A stretch of DNA of 64,000 nt, from assembly GCA_046483315.1 (NCBI GenBank), contig JAWODJ010000012.1, positions 5,859 to 69,858 on the forward strand, read 5' to 3'. The notes below the pieces were generated by a model that was given only the letters and a program-made list of their open reading frames with translations, ran no database searches and was not told the DNA's origin. Each line of letters opens with the position of its first letter. The stretch's first letter is position 1. Shown one piece after another: positions 1 through 8,984 of this stretch. Source of the stretch: PXAP01 sp046483315. GTDB lineage: Bacteria > Bacteroidota > Bacteroidia > Bacteroidales > PUMT01. A program made the translations under genes and the position numbers.

Positions 1-1
1 C

Positions 2-241
2 ACCAACGTATGGGCCCAGCTACTGCTTAACCCGGAGTTTGATGGTACATCGGTTACCGGAAACCTTTATGGCTACCAGGACGGAAAGAGGGTTTTTATA
101 GAATCCAAGGTTCATGAGCTCAGTGAAGGCCAGGAGATAGTAATGGAAGCCATATTCCTTAATAACTGCGGGGAGTTCGAGGTTGAATTCCTTGACAGCC
201 GGGGCAACCTGCTGGCCAAGGGAGGATTTGAAATCTGGTAA
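2..241 (+). CDS. 3' fragment of unidentified protein
   Basis: An open frame enters from the window edge and ends at TAA 239-241, giving about 79 C-terminal residues that finish in GGFEIW. The composition (alternating hydrophobic and charged residues, a phrase FEVEFLDSRGNLLAKGGF) suggests a beta-rich, possibly immunoglobulin-like fold. This is only a guess from pattern, and the family is not recognised. The gene is followed by about 160 bp without coding signal and then the bidirectional terminator at 404-440. It converges with the SusD gene on the opposite strand. Confidence 0.6.
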   Translation, partial: TNVWAQLLLNPEFDGTSVTGNLYGYQDGKRVFIESKVHELSEGQEIVMEAIFLNNCGEFEVEFLDSRGNLLAKGGFEIW

Positions 242-403
242 AAAACACCTTAAACCACAGGGACAACATAAAGAAAGCCCCGAAAACAACTAAAATGCCG
301 GCAACCAGGTCAGGCAGGAAGAAGGGGCACAGAAAAACATGGAAAACACCTGTACAAAAAGGTGTAAAATGTTCCCGCCCCTGAAAATTAAGCAGACGCC
401 AAT

Positions 404-440
404 AAAAAAAGCATCCCGGGGGATGCTTTTTTTATTTTTT
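404..440. terminator. bidirectional intrinsic terminator
   Basis: A GC-rich stem GCATCC/GGATGC with loop CGGG is extended by A7 on the left and T7 on the right, so it has a U-tract on both strands. It ends the SusC/SusD operon on the minus strand, lying just past the susD stop, and also the partial plus-strand gene. This is the cleanest intrinsic terminator in the window. Confidence 0.85.
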
Positions 441-451
441 AAACATGAATC

Positions 452-2263
452 CTAGTAACCGGGATTCTGCTCCAGCACGTCGGGCTGCAGGTCAAGCTGA
501 GCCTGCGGTATGGGCTGGTACTTGTCCCTTTCGGTGAATGTGGCGCCCTGCATAAAGGTCCTTATCTGGGTATCTGCAGCAGCAAATGCATTCAAAGTCT
601 CAGCCATAGGCACGGAATTAAGTCCGGCGGGAAGCTCATCCCATCTTCTCAGGTCAAAGAAACGCTGTCCCTCGGTAGCAAACTCAAGACGCAGCTCCCA
701 CTGCACGGCCCTCATGGCTTCTGCCTGGTCGGCAAAAGGAGGATAAAGCCCTACATTGTAGTTGGCAGCCGGCTGAGTCCAGTCCACTGAGCCGCCTTCC
801 AGGTAGTCACTGTCACCGGTACCGGGACCCCACGGATATACCTCGGGAGGAAGCTCGGTAATGAGCACACGGCCCATCACCACCTCGTTGTCCGCACGAT
901 CGCGTATCATGTTGATATATGTGCGGGCGGTCTCCAGGTCATTCTCAAATGCAGCAACCTCGGCTCTCCACAGCAATACATGACCGTAGCGTATATAGCG
1001 GTAGTTGTTTGCATTGTTGCCCGTCATCCATCCTGTTGTTGTAGACAGACTGTAACGTTCTGACTTGTAAAAGAAAGGCTTGGAAGCCGGCATATATGGC
1101 CCGCCGTTGCTCTGGTCGCGGATCCAGTCACGGCCGCGCATGATACCCCAGTCCCTGTAAGGAATGCCCCTGCGGCTTACCGTCCAGTCAAGACGCGGGT
1201 CAACCTCATCTTCAAAAGGCTCGAATGTAGCATCTGAAGACACACCCTGGTCATTCTTAAGGTGAACATTTACCTGGTCGAATACCGGCAGTCCGTCTGC
1301 ATCGACCCTGAAGGCATTCACAAGATTCTGCGAGGGCTGGTGGAAACCGCAGCACATGCCGATGTCGGCTCCATGGGGCCAGTTCAGGCCTATACCCATC
1401 TCTGCATTCCCCGAGCAGCAGGCACCGTCATTCACGTTGGCCTGGATCTCAAATATAGACTCGGCATTGTTGTTATGGGCTATCCTGTAGTTATCAAGAT
1501 AGTTTGGCATAAGCTCAAACCTGCCGCTGTTGATGATAAAATCAAGGTGAGGCTTGGCCGATGCATAATCCAGCACCTGGAGGTATGCCCTGGCAGCAAG
1601 AGCCCTGGCGGCATACCTGGTGGGACGTCCCGGATCGGACTGCGACTCGGGCAGGTTCTCCCATGCATACTGAAGGTCGCTGATGATATGATCAAGCACG
1701 GCACCTTCGGGGTTCATGTTGGGTACCTGTGTCGGATCTTCGGTCTCCTCGGTAATAATGGGGATATTCTTGAGCACCAGCCAGCCTTCAAAATTGTAAA
1801 GTGCCCTCAGGAAACGTGCCTCTGCAGTCTTTCTTGCCCTGAAGCCGTCATCCAGATCTTCGGTGGCATTTATTATCCTGAGAACCTCGTTGGCACGGTC
1901 AACGCCCATACCTATCGCCCACTTCCATTTATCTGCGGGATAGTTGTTGGTGGTCATCACCTCCCAGCGCTCAATATCGTTTGCAGGAACCTGGTCGGTA
2001 AGCTCCGAACCCTTGTATGCATCATCCGATGCGGCCGAACCGTATGTCCAGTTCTGGATTGATGCTCCCCAGCTCACTTCCCACACGGCGCCCCCGCTAA
2101 TTATTCCGTATGCACCTACAAGCAGTGCATCGATACCTTTTTCGTTATAGAAGACCGTTTCGTCGGTCGACCCGAGGGGTCGTTTATCGAAAAAATCCTC
2201 CGAACATGAATATGATATGGCCAGAAGCATAACAGCGGCCAGTATTATTGATAGTTTTTTCAT
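452..2263 (-). CDS. RagB/SusD family nutrient-uptake lipoprotein (pair 1)
   Basis: Surface-exposed glycan- or nutrient-binding lipoprotein that caps the SusC channel encoded just upstream. The N-terminus is a lipoprotein signal ending at Cys20, followed by Ser-Glu-Asp, an acidic stretch like the lipoprotein surface-export signal of Bacteroidota. It has 603 residues, long for a SusD. The usual features follow: a TPR-like helical N-terminal half (ARFLRALYNFEGWLVLKNIP) and a C-terminal RagB region with WELRLEFATEGQRFFDLRRW and the ending KYQPIPQAQLDLQPDVLEQNPGY. It lies 29 bp after the SusC gene, so the two are cotranscribed. The substrate cannot be inferred because no glycoside hydrolase, sulfatase or peptidase gene is adjacent. 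Confidence 0.93.
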   Translation of the reverse strand: MKKLSIILAAVMLLAISYSCSEDFFDKRPLGSTDETVFYNEKGIDALLVGAYGIISGGAVWEVSWGASIQNWTYGSAASDDAYKGSELTDQVPANDIERWEVMTTNNYPADKWKWAIGMGVDRANEVLRIINATEDLDDGFRARKTAEARFLRALYNFEGWLVLKNIPIITEETEDPTQVPNMNPEGAVLDHIISDLQYAWENLPESQSDPGRPTRYAARALAARAYLQVLDYASAKPHLDFIINSGRFELMPNYLDNYRIAHNNNAESIFEIQANVNDGACCSGNAEMGIGLNWPHGADIGMCCGFHQPSQNLVNAFRVDADGLPVFDQVNVHLKNDQGVSSDATFEPFEDEVDPRLDWTVSRRGIPYRDWGIMRGRDWIRDQSNGGPYMPASKPFFYKSERYSLSTTTGWMTGNNANNYRYIRYGHVLLWRAEVAAFENDLETARTYINMIRDRADNEVVMGRVLITELPPEVYPWGPGTGDSDYLEGGSVDWTQPAANYNVGLYPPFADQAEAMRAVQWELRLEFATEGQRFFDLRRWDELPAGLNSVPMAETLNAFAAADTQIRTFMQGATFTERDKYQPIPQAQLDLQPDVLEQNPGY

Positions 2264-2292
2264 ATCGTTCTGTTATTTAGATTATTAATTTA

Positions 2293-5200
2293 TTACAAAC
2301 CAAGTGATACACCAAACATAACCTGGCGCGGGGTAGGCCATGCTCCACGGTCAAGGCCCAGATCACCGCCTGATGAGTTCAACTCGGGATCAAGGCCGCT
2401 GTAATTTGTCAGCGTGAACAGGTTGGTCATTTGGCCGTAGATCCTTACATTCTGTATCTGCAGTCTGTTAACCACACTTTCAGGCAGCCTGTAGCTTAAC
2501 CTCAGGTTCTTCATCCTCAAAAATGAGCCGTCCTCAACAAAGTGAGTTGAAGGCTGCTGCGATCCTTCCGAAAGATCATGGATAGGCAGCTTGGCATCGG
2601 CATTGTCAACATACGGGCTGCCCCATGAATTGTACAGCGCATCCTTGCTCTTTCCTCCGTTGAACATACCGAAGTCGATCCAGCGGCGTACGTAGTTGAT
2701 CATATCATTGCCGTAGCTTCCGTAGAAGAACATGTTAAGGTCGAAATTGCCGTATCCCAGGTCAATGTTAAGCCCACCTGTGAAATCAGGATGCGGGTTA
2801 CCGATATATTCCATATCATCAGGATTGATAACTTCGTCGCCGTTAGTGTTCTGGTACTTGAAGCGGCCCGGAGCGTTGTAGTCGCCAAAGGCGGGATGAG
2901 CATCGGCCTCAGCCTGGTCCTGGAAAATGCCCTCGACAACGTACCCGTAAAACTCAGGGAAAGCGGTTCCCACGGAAGCCCTGGTATAGGACATCTGGCG
3001 CTCCGAGCCCATGATAAGCTCTTCCTCTACATCGTCGGCAAGCTTCAGTATCTCATTCCTGTAACGCGACAGTGTTCCCGTTACGGCATACCTGAGCTGT
3101 CCGCCCATAGCGGTATTGTTATACCCAAGCTCTATGTCGAAGCCGGTGTTGAGCATCTCGCCGATATTTACAAAGGGTGGGGTGGCGATACCTACAACCT
3201 GGGGTACACTGAGCCTGTAGAGCATATCCGATGTGTTTCTCTGCCATACATCGGCCGAAAAGTTCACTGTGCTGTTCAGGACCGTCAGATCAAGGCCGAG
3301 GTTTACCGTTTCAGTGGTCTCCCAGGTTACGTTGGAGTTACCGACTGTGGAAGGCTGAAATCCTTGTACCGAAGATGTATTTGATCCGTCAATTGCATAT
3401 GCCGAGTGCATGATATTAGTGCCATAGGTTGAGTAGATGTTGTAATTACCAATCCTGTCGTTACCCGACATACCCCATCCGATCCTCAGTTTTGCAAAAT
3501 CGAGCCAGCTTCTGGTACCTGCCATAAAGTCTTCCTGCGACAGTGCCCAGGCAAATGATGCTGCCGGGAAGGTGGCATACCGGTTTTCGGCTCCGAATCG
3601 CGACGAGCCGTCGCGGCGCACAGTGGCCTCTAACAGGTACCTTCCCATCAGGTCATAGTTCACACGGCCGAAGATGGAGAAGAGTGACCATTCCGAACCC
3701 GAACCTGAATTGGCCTGGTTGATCTCACCTGCAGAAAGCTGCATGTAATTGGGATCGGTTGAGAAATACTGGCTCCTGGAAGCGTCCATCCACTTGTAGT
3801 CGTTCTCAATGGCCTCGGTGCCAAGTATCACGTTGATCCTGTGATCATTGCCTATAGTGGTCTGGTAATTAAGCGTGTTGGACCAGTTCCACTGCAGGGA
3901 GTAGTTATTGCTCCTGGAGAGCCCGTCGATCCGGTTGGGCTCGGAGTGTTCAAAGTTGGCAAGGTTCATCCACCAGCCGTTCCACTGACCGTAGTTGTAG
4001 CCCAGAGTGGACCGGAAGGTAAGCCCTTCATACAGGTCGGCTTCACCAAACACGTTACCCAGAATCCGGAACCACTGTCCGCCGTTATTTTTGGAACGCT
4101 CGAGCATTGCTACCGGGTTACCCGAGTTACCCATTCCGGGAGCTCTTGATCCGGCAAAATTACCTGCTATATCATATACCGGTATGATAGGCTGTGAGCG
4201 GTATGCCTGCGAAATAACCGTACCCTCGCCATTGTCGCCAAGGTTACCGAAGTTATTGGTGTTGATAACCTGCACAGACTGACCTGCACTCAACCAGCTG
4301 TTAAACCTTGCATCGGCATTGTTGCGGAAGGTGAACCTGGTAAACCCGGTATTTTCAAGCATACCCTCCTCGTCAAGGTAACTTCCCGAAAAGGAATAGG
4401 TCACATTCTCTCCGCCGCCGGTAACAGAAAGGTCGTACTCCTGCACAACTCCGTTCCTGTATATTTCATCATACCAGTTTGTTCCCGGCACGCTGGCCTC
4501 ATAAATCTGAAAATCAGGATAACTGTAAAGCGACTCGTCAACGCTCATTGCGCCGGCAGGCAGGATATAATTGGGTATCCTGGGCTCAGTGCCGTCTCCG
4601 TACTGAGGATGTGCATAATCCACCCCGGGAGTGCGGCCTCTGTTCTCGGCCTCCAGCCAGAGCATCTCACCATACTCTTCAGTATTGAGCAGGTCGTACT
4701 GGTTAACAGCCTGCGTTATGCCGGTACGGGCATTGAAATTAACTGTAGGTGCCTGGCCTTCACGGCCCCTCTTGGTGGTAATTATTATAACACCGTTTGC
4801 ACCCCTTGTACCGTATATAGCGGCCGATGAGGCGTCCTTAAGAACCGATATTGACTCGATGTCATTGGGGTTAAGGTTGTTACCCGGACCCGAGGGCACC
4901 CCGTCAATAATATACAGGGGGTTGGCGTCGTTTATGGTACCGAGACCGCGAACACGCACGGTGGCATCTCCACCGGGGGTGTTTGAGGTGGTAACGGTAA
5001 CACCCGATACCTGCCCCTGGATACGCCCCATGGTACTGGGTGCTGTCGAGATCTCCATCTTGTCGCCCGACATGGAAGAGACCGAACCTGTCAGCTCCTC
5101 CCTCATACGTGTACCGTAACCTACGACAACTATCTCGTCAATGGCACGGAATTCCTCCTGAATTGTCACTTCCAGAACCTCGCGGCCCTCTATCGGAACA

Positions 5201-5511
5201 CGCTGCCTGGCATATCCCACAAAGGAGAAAATGAGAATGGAATTCGGATCAGGCGTGGTAAGGGTAAATCTGCCGTCAGCATCGGTAATGGTACCGATTG
5301 TTGTGCCTTCAACAAGCACGTTAACACCCGGCAGGGATACCCCTTCAGCGTCGCTGACGGTACCCGTAACCTCGTGTTCCTGGGCATTCACCTGAAAAGC
5401 AAGCAGGATCATAACCAGAAAAGCGCCTGTGAATTTAAGCATCAAAGAACTCTTTTTTCGGAAATGTTCCATCGGAGAAAACAAATTTCCGGTTTTAGGT
5501 AGTTTTTTCAT
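2293..5511 (-). CDS. SusC/RagA family TonB-dependent outer-membrane receptor (pair 1)
   Basis: TonB-dependent importer of the SusC class that works with the SusD lipoprotein downstream. After the signal peptide come a carboxypeptidase-D-like domain (VTGTVSDAEGVSLPGVNVLV), the SusC signature DEIVVVGYGT, a plug with VRGLGTINDANPLYIIDGVP and LKDASSAAIYGTRGANGVI, and a long beta-barrel ending in VMFGVSLGL. The start is set at the ATG at 5511 (MKKLPKTG...), not the in-frame codon at 5556, because the longer form adds 15 residues that look unlike a signal peptide. A third ATG (MEHFRKK) is also possible. The gene has its own promoter candidate and a 120-nt leader with a hairpin. Confidence 0.93.
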   Translation of the reverse strand: MKKLPKTGNLFSPMEHFRKKSSLMLKFTGAFLVMILLAFQVNAQEHEVTGTVSDAEGVSLPGVNVLVEGTTIGTITDADGRFTLTTPDPNSILIFSFVGYARQRVPIEGREVLEVTIQEEFRAIDEIVVVGYGTRMREELTGSVSSMSGDKMEISTAPSTMGRIQGQVSGVTVTTSNTPGGDATVRVRGLGTINDANPLYIIDGVPSGPGNNLNPNDIESISVLKDASSAAIYGTRGANGVIIITTKRGREGQAPTVNFNARTGITQAVNQYDLLNTEEYGEMLWLEAENRGRTPGVDYAHPQYGDGTEPRIPNYILPAGAMSVDESLYSYPDFQIYEASVPGTNWYDEIYRNGVVQEYDLSVTGGGENVTYSFSGSYLDEEGMLENTGFTRFTFRNNADARFNSWLSAGQSVQVINTNNFGNLGDNGEGTVISQAYRSQPIIPVYDIAGNFAGSRAPGMGNSGNPVAMLERSKNNGGQWFRILGNVFGEADLYEGLTFRSTLGYNYGQWNGWWMNLANFEHSEPNRIDGLSRSNNYSLQWNWSNTLNYQTTIGNDHRINVILGTEAIENDYKWMDASRSQYFSTDPNYMQLSAGEINQANSGSGSEWSLFSIFGRVNYDLMGRYLLEATVRRDGSSRFGAENRYATFPAASFAWALSQEDFMAGTRSWLDFAKLRIGWGMSGNDRIGNYNIYSTYGTNIMHSAYAIDGSNTSSVQGFQPSTVGNSNVTWETTETVNLGLDLTVLNSTVNFSADVWQRNTSDMLYRLSVPQVVGIATPPFVNIGEMLNTGFDIELGYNNTAMGGQLRYAVTGTLSRYRNEILKLADDVEEELIMGSERQMSYTRASVGTAFPEFYGYVVEGIFQDQAEADAHPAFGDYNAPGRFKYQNTNGDEVINPDDMEYIGNPHPDFTGGLNIDLGYGNFDLNMFFYGSYGNDMINYVRRWIDFGMFNGGKSKDALYNSWGSPYVDNADAKLPIHDLSEGSQQPSTHFVEDGSFLRMKNLRLSYRLPESVVNRLQIQNVRIYGQMTNLFTLTNYSGLDPELNSSGGDLGLDRGAWPTPRQVMFGVSLGL

Positions 5512-5545
5512 AAATGTGTAAGGTTTTAAGGTTAAAAAAACAATT

Positions 5546-5570
5546 GGCACGGACATCTGAAAACCGTGCC
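5546..5570 (-). promoter_or_regulatory. hairpin in the SusC leader, possible attenuator
   Basis: In the minus-strand leader of the SusC gene, a perfect 7-bp stem GGCACGG/CCGTGCC with an 11-nt loop is followed after five bases by a run of seven T. The hairpin lies between the promoter candidate (5641-5670) and the start codon (5511), where an intrinsic terminator would abort transcription before the operon. Attenuation is inferred from structure and position only. Confidence 0.45.
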
Positions 5571-5640
5571 TGTTCAGAAAAAATCAGTTGAGGTTTATTC
5601 TCATACAGTTAGTATTAAAAATTAATAATCATAAACCGTC

Positions 5641-5670
5641 CAAATATATCAACAAAAAAAGAGAAACAAA
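5641..5670 (-). promoter_or_regulatory. sigma-70 type Bacteroidota promoter of SusC/SusD pair 1
   Basis: On the minus strand, TTTG (5667-5670) is followed 18 bp later by TATATTTG (5641-5648), matching the Bacteroidota -33 TTTG / -7 TAnnTTTG consensus. Predicted transcription starts near 5634, giving a leader of about 120 nt. The rest of the 5512-5855 gap is AT-rich and shows no gene. Confidence 0.55.
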
Positions 5671-5855
5671 ACAAAATGTTAAAAAAATTTAAAAACTCAC
5701 CATCCGTTTCGGGAGATTATGAGCAACCGGGATTATTGCCCGGCCTCTGTTTGCAGCACATGCACAGCTGTCGGTATTGATACAATAGATGCATTAAGGG
5801 TGCCGGGAGTTGCAGTAACAGGATACTTTTTTATTGTCACCTCAGGCAGGTGTTT

Positions 5856-6302
5856 CTACTCCTCTCCCATTCCCCCGTCAGTGTCACTCTTCTGCCCTCC
5901 GTTATTCTCAGTGCCGGTAACGGGTTTTATCAGATCATATTTCACAAGAAGATTGTACCAGCTTATTATCTTCCTTATATCCGAAACATAAACCCTCTCC
6001 CGGTCATATTCAGGAAGCACATCTTCAAAAAGCTTTTTCAGTTCACCGTCAGGTGATTTGCGGGAGGGTGCTTCATTACCCCCGCAATGACTGTATATTT
6101 TCCTGAAAACTTCTGACAGGGGCACCTCTTCAGTTTCGGTAAAGACAGCTGTCTCCTCCAGGGTGCTGATCCTGGAAGATGAGTAGACACTCATCCGTTT
6201 TTTGTCTTCAAGAGATTCCACAATTATGGCATTTCTTCCCTGTGAGATAAACCGGAACAAACCGGGATAACCCGATATAGCCAATAAATCCTTTAAATCC
6301 AT
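5856..6302 (-). CDS. DUF5606 family protein
   Basis: Conserved Bacteroidota protein of unknown function, 148 residues. The N-terminal half has the family pattern MDLKDLLAISGYPGLFRFIS, GRNAIIVESLEDKKR and EEVPLSEVFRKIY, which looks like a small beta-barrel followed by a helical region. The C-terminal tail (TGTENNGGQKSDTDGGMGEE) is low-complexity and acidic. It has no signal peptide or membrane segment, so it is probably cytoplasmic. It is the last gene of the nusB-yajC-coaE operon, 25 bp after coaE. No function can be assigned. Confidence 0.85.
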   Translation of the reverse strand: MDLKDLLAISGYPGLFRFISQGRNAIIVESLEDKKRMSVYSSSRISTLEETAVFTETEEVPLSEVFRKIYSHCGGNEAPSRKSPDGELKKLFEDVLPEYDRERVYVSDIRKIISWYNLLVKYDLIKPVTGTENNGGQKSDTDGGMGEE

Positions 6303-6327
6303 TCGTTTATATTATTTTTGGTGAATT

Positions 6328-6936
6328 TTATTTTTTCATACCCTCAGGCAGGCACCCGGTGCTGAACTCATTATGCAGCTTCAGTATAAGGGCAAGCATG
6401 CCCCGGCTGTTGTCATTTTTAATTACCACTCCGGCAAGAGGTATCTTTCTTTCATCCGGCCACTGGCTCTGCATCCTCTTTCTGATGCCTGCAGCGGATT
6501 CCCCGTCCCGTTCCATAATACGTTTTAGCCTTTGATGCCGGGGGGCAGTGACAAGTAATACGGTGTCAAGCCCGGCATATATGCCCGTCTCAAAAAGTAT
6601 CGCCGCCTCCTTGACAATATAGGGCACGTCACCCTGTTTTTCTGCCCATGATATAAAATCCCTCCTTACGGCGGGATGAACGATACCGTTTAACCTTTCA
6701 AGGGCACCGGGATTACCGAATACCTTGCCGGCAAGGGCCCTCCGGTCGGGCATTCCCCCCTTTATGACCTCTTTGCCGAAAGCATCCTCAAGGAGTCTTT
6801 GCAGCTGCCTGTCACAGTCCATTATTCTTTGTGCCTCTTTGTCGGAATTGTAAACCGGAACGCCAAGGGCAGAGAAAACGCGGCACACCAAAGATTTGCC
6901 CGCCCCTATTCCTCCGGTAACGCCAATTTTAAGCAT
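6328..6936 (-). CDS. coaE: dephospho-CoA kinase
   Basis: Final step of coenzyme A synthesis: ATP-dependent phosphorylation of the 3'-OH of dephospho-CoA in the cytoplasm. The N-terminus MLKIGVTGGIGAGKS carries the P-loop GGIGAGKS (residues 8-15). The family landmarks VYNSDKEAQ, the lid region RRDFISWAE, the hydrophobic VKEAAILFETG and the late LVTAPRHQRLKRIMERD are all present. Length 202 residues is normal. It starts 2 bp after the YbbR-like gene stops, indicating translational coupling in this operon. The coaBC gene, two steps earlier in the pathway, is in the same window at 56.7 kb. Confidence 0.95.
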   Translation of the reverse strand: MLKIGVTGGIGAGKSLVCRVFSALGVPVYNSDKEAQRIMDCDRQLQRLLEDAFGKEVIKGGMPDRRALAGKVFGNPGALERLNGIVHPAVRRDFISWAEKQGDVPYIVKEAAILFETGIYAGLDTVLLVTAPRHQRLKRIMERDGESAAGIRKRMQSQWPDERKIPLAGVVIKNDNSRGMLALILKLHNEFSTGCLPEGMKK

Positions 6937-6938
6937 TA

Positions 6939-8009
6939 TTACTGATTTTCCTGCACGCCATTTGTCTCTTCTTCATTTTCCGGACTTTCATATTCCGGTA
7001 TCTCATCTTTTTCTACTGTCTCAATAATATAATCTACGGTGCGCGGATAAAACCGGGGCGATCTGATAAACTCCGGATGCCTGACAAGCCGCACCTCAAG
7101 CCTCCCGTTTCCTGGGGCAGGACTTTTATAATCGGCCACTGCCAGAAACTGGGAAGGGTTGACCCGGTCATAATCGGTTAATGCCACCATAAAAGAAACG
7201 GTAATATCTGCAGGGAATGTTTTCATTGTCAATGTGTCGGGCAAATTTAAAGGTTCGACCGGAACTTTCAGGCCGGCTTCCGTGAACTGTTCTACAGGGA
7301 TGGTTACCGAAACGCTGTTTTCTGAAAAATCAAGCATATCGATTTCAGGAATATCAAGGTCTCTCCGGACAGGCTCATTTACACCGGTAAGTCTCAATGT
7401 CCGGGTTGGAACAAATTCCATGGTGTCAATTACAGATGCAGGCCCGGATACTATCAAAGTATCCGGCTCAACGGCAATGCTCCCCTTTATCATGAACTGC
7501 CGCTCAAACTGAAGGTCATACACCGGCTTTACAGGAAGCTTCCTGCTCACCATATCGGTAAAACTGAAAAACAGGGTGTCGGGTCTTATATCCAGGATCT
7601 CAATATCTGCTCCCAGCTGTCCGGATATCCTGTTGGCAGCAACCGATGAAAGTATGTAGAAATTCCTTGTATTCGTATCGGGTAGCCGGTTAAGGGAAAA
7701 TGAATTCACGTCAAAAATGATAGGCAGCAGGCGGCGGCTTATATAATACCTTAAAAGTGTATAGCCGTGAGAATTCACTGTCAGCTCGAGATTTGAGGGC
7801 AACTCCCCCACCATCACCATATTCTCGGGAAAATTGGTGTATCTTACCGGGTACTCTATACTGGTTGTATATTGACGGCCCAGGGCACTCAGGAACCAGA
7901 ATATTGCAGAGACAACCAGGAAAAACAGAAATACCATGACCCTGCGGTCAGGCTGAAGCCCTGAAAATCTCCCAAAGGCCCTCCTTATTATGTTATGCTC
8001 CCGATCCAA
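6939..8009 (-). CDS. YbbR-like (CdaR-type) domain protein
   Basis: Membrane-anchored protein of 356 residues: a short cytoplasmic N-terminus, one transmembrane helix (about residues 25-43, VMVFLFFLVVSAIFWFLSA), and an extracytoplasmic region of repeated YbbR-like beta domains (VEPDTLIVSGPASVIDTM and following). The C-terminus is acidic and Glu-rich. In Firmicutes the homologue CdaR regulates the diadenylate cyclase CdaA. In Bacteroidota the gene sits, as here, between yajC and coaE, and its role is unknown. No cyclase gene is next to it in this window. Confidence 0.85.
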   Translation of the reverse strand: MDREHNIIRRAFGRFSGLQPDRRVMVFLFFLVVSAIFWFLSALGRQYTTSIEYPVRYTNFPENMVMVGELPSNLELTVNSHGYTLLRYYISRRLLPIIFDVNSFSLNRLPDTNTRNFYILSSVAANRISGQLGADIEILDIRPDTLFFSFTDMVSRKLPVKPVYDLQFERQFMIKGSIAVEPDTLIVSGPASVIDTMEFVPTRTLRLTGVNEPVRRDLDIPEIDMLDFSENSVSVTIPVEQFTEAGLKVPVEPLNLPDTLTMKTFPADITVSFMVALTDYDRVNPSQFLAVADYKSPAPGNGRLEVRLVRHPEFIRSPRFYPRTVDYIIETVEKDEIPEYESPENEEETNGVQENQ

Positions 8010-8122
8010 ATATTACAAATAACTATACAACACAGGGGACTTTTAATAACACTCCTTCAACGGGATTAATGCCCTGACAGGCAGAAACAGATTATCCCGT
8101 TCAGGCATACCGCACCTGTAAA

Positions 8123-8446
8123 TTATTTCTGTGTGGTAAGGTCGGTCGGGTCTTTAAGAACCGCATTCTTGTCAACCTTGACATGTACATTGTTTCCCAC
8201 ATCGATTGTTATTACCTGTCCCGAAATATCATTAATCTTTCCATATATCCCTCCGGTTGTAACAATCTTGTCCCCCTTCTTCAGCGACTCCCTGAAATTT
8301 CTCAGATCTTTCTGCTTTTTCATCTGGGGCCGTATCATGAAAAAATAAAATACCAGTATGATCAGCAAAAGAGGCAAAAAGGAGATAAACGGACTTTGCC
8401 CCTCCTGGGGGGGCGCCATAAGCCATAAAACAGTCAAATCAGTCAT
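8123..8446 (-). CDS. yajC: preprotein translocase accessory subunit YajC
   Basis: Small inner-membrane protein of the SecDF-YajC holotranslocon. Its 107 residues carry one transmembrane helix (PFISFLPLLLIILVFYFFMI) followed by the family signature RPQMKKQKD and a basic cytoplasmic domain GDKIVTTGGIYGKINDI...ITIDVGNNVHVKVDKNAV. Length and motif order are typical. It lies between the DUF1573 lipoprotein and YbbR-like genes in a conserved Bacteroidota order. Confidence 0.95.
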   Translation of the reverse strand: MTDLTVLWLMAPPQEGQSPFISFLPLLLIILVFYFFMIRPQMKKQKDLRNFRESLKKGDKIVTTGGIYGKINDISGQVITIDVGNNVHVKVDKNAVLKDPTDLTTQK

Positions 8447-8475
8447 TATTATATTGGTTTTTGGTATAAAAAAAA

Positions 8476-8901
8476 TTATTCTATCATTGCACGCACGGCA
8501 AGAGTGACAACACTGTTTTCCGCATTGGTAAGCAGCTGTACGGTCTTTGTCTGCCGTCCCCTGAATCCCCGGGTATCGAATATAACCTTTATCCTGCCTT
8601 CCCCTCCTGGTGGCAGGGGTTTGTTATCATACTCCGGAACCGTACATCCACAGTCCGCCCTTGCCGAATGAATAACCAGCGATGCATCCCCCGTATTATT
8701 ATAAATAAAATCATAAACAAGCTTCTCACCGTGCTTCACGGTTCCGAAATCATGCCTGATGGAACGGAACTCAATACCTGCCGTTCCGTCCTCGTTGAGT
8801 TGCCCATTCTCACCGGCAGCAATACCGGATGAACCGGAATTGTCAACGCCACATGATATACAAAGCGACAGGGCCAGAGACAAAATAATCACAATTCTCA
8901 T
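8476..8901 (-). CDS. DUF1573 domain lipoprotein
   Basis: Predicted lipoprotein of 141 residues: hydrophobic signal ending near Cys17, a Gly/Ser-rich linker, then one DUF1573 domain, an immunoglobulin-like beta-sandwich. Family motifs are IRHDFGTVKHGEKLVYDFIYNN, ARADCGCTVPEYDNKPLPPGG and IKVIFDTRGFRGRQTKTVQLLTN. The Cys-Gly-Cys of the DCGCT motif is present. The function of the family is not established. Position between nusB and yajC is common in Bacteroidota. Confidence 0.88.
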   Translation of the reverse strand: MRIVIILSLALSLCISCGVDNSGSSGIAAGENGQLNEDGTAGIEFRSIRHDFGTVKHGEKLVYDFIYNNTGDASLVIHSARADCGCTVPEYDNKPLPPGGEGRIKVIFDTRGFRGRQTKTVQLLTNAENSVVTLAVRAMIE

Positions 8902-8984
8902 TAAATGTATTGTTATGGTTTATAAAAATTTTCAGGATAAAAGACAAAATAAACATAAATTTACTACATGAACAAACAGCACTG

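Noticed and set aside
1262..2062. Long plus-strand frame of 266 codons
   Set aside because: It is antisense to the well-supported SusD gene, has no recognisable motif, and its codon choice mirrors the opposite strand.
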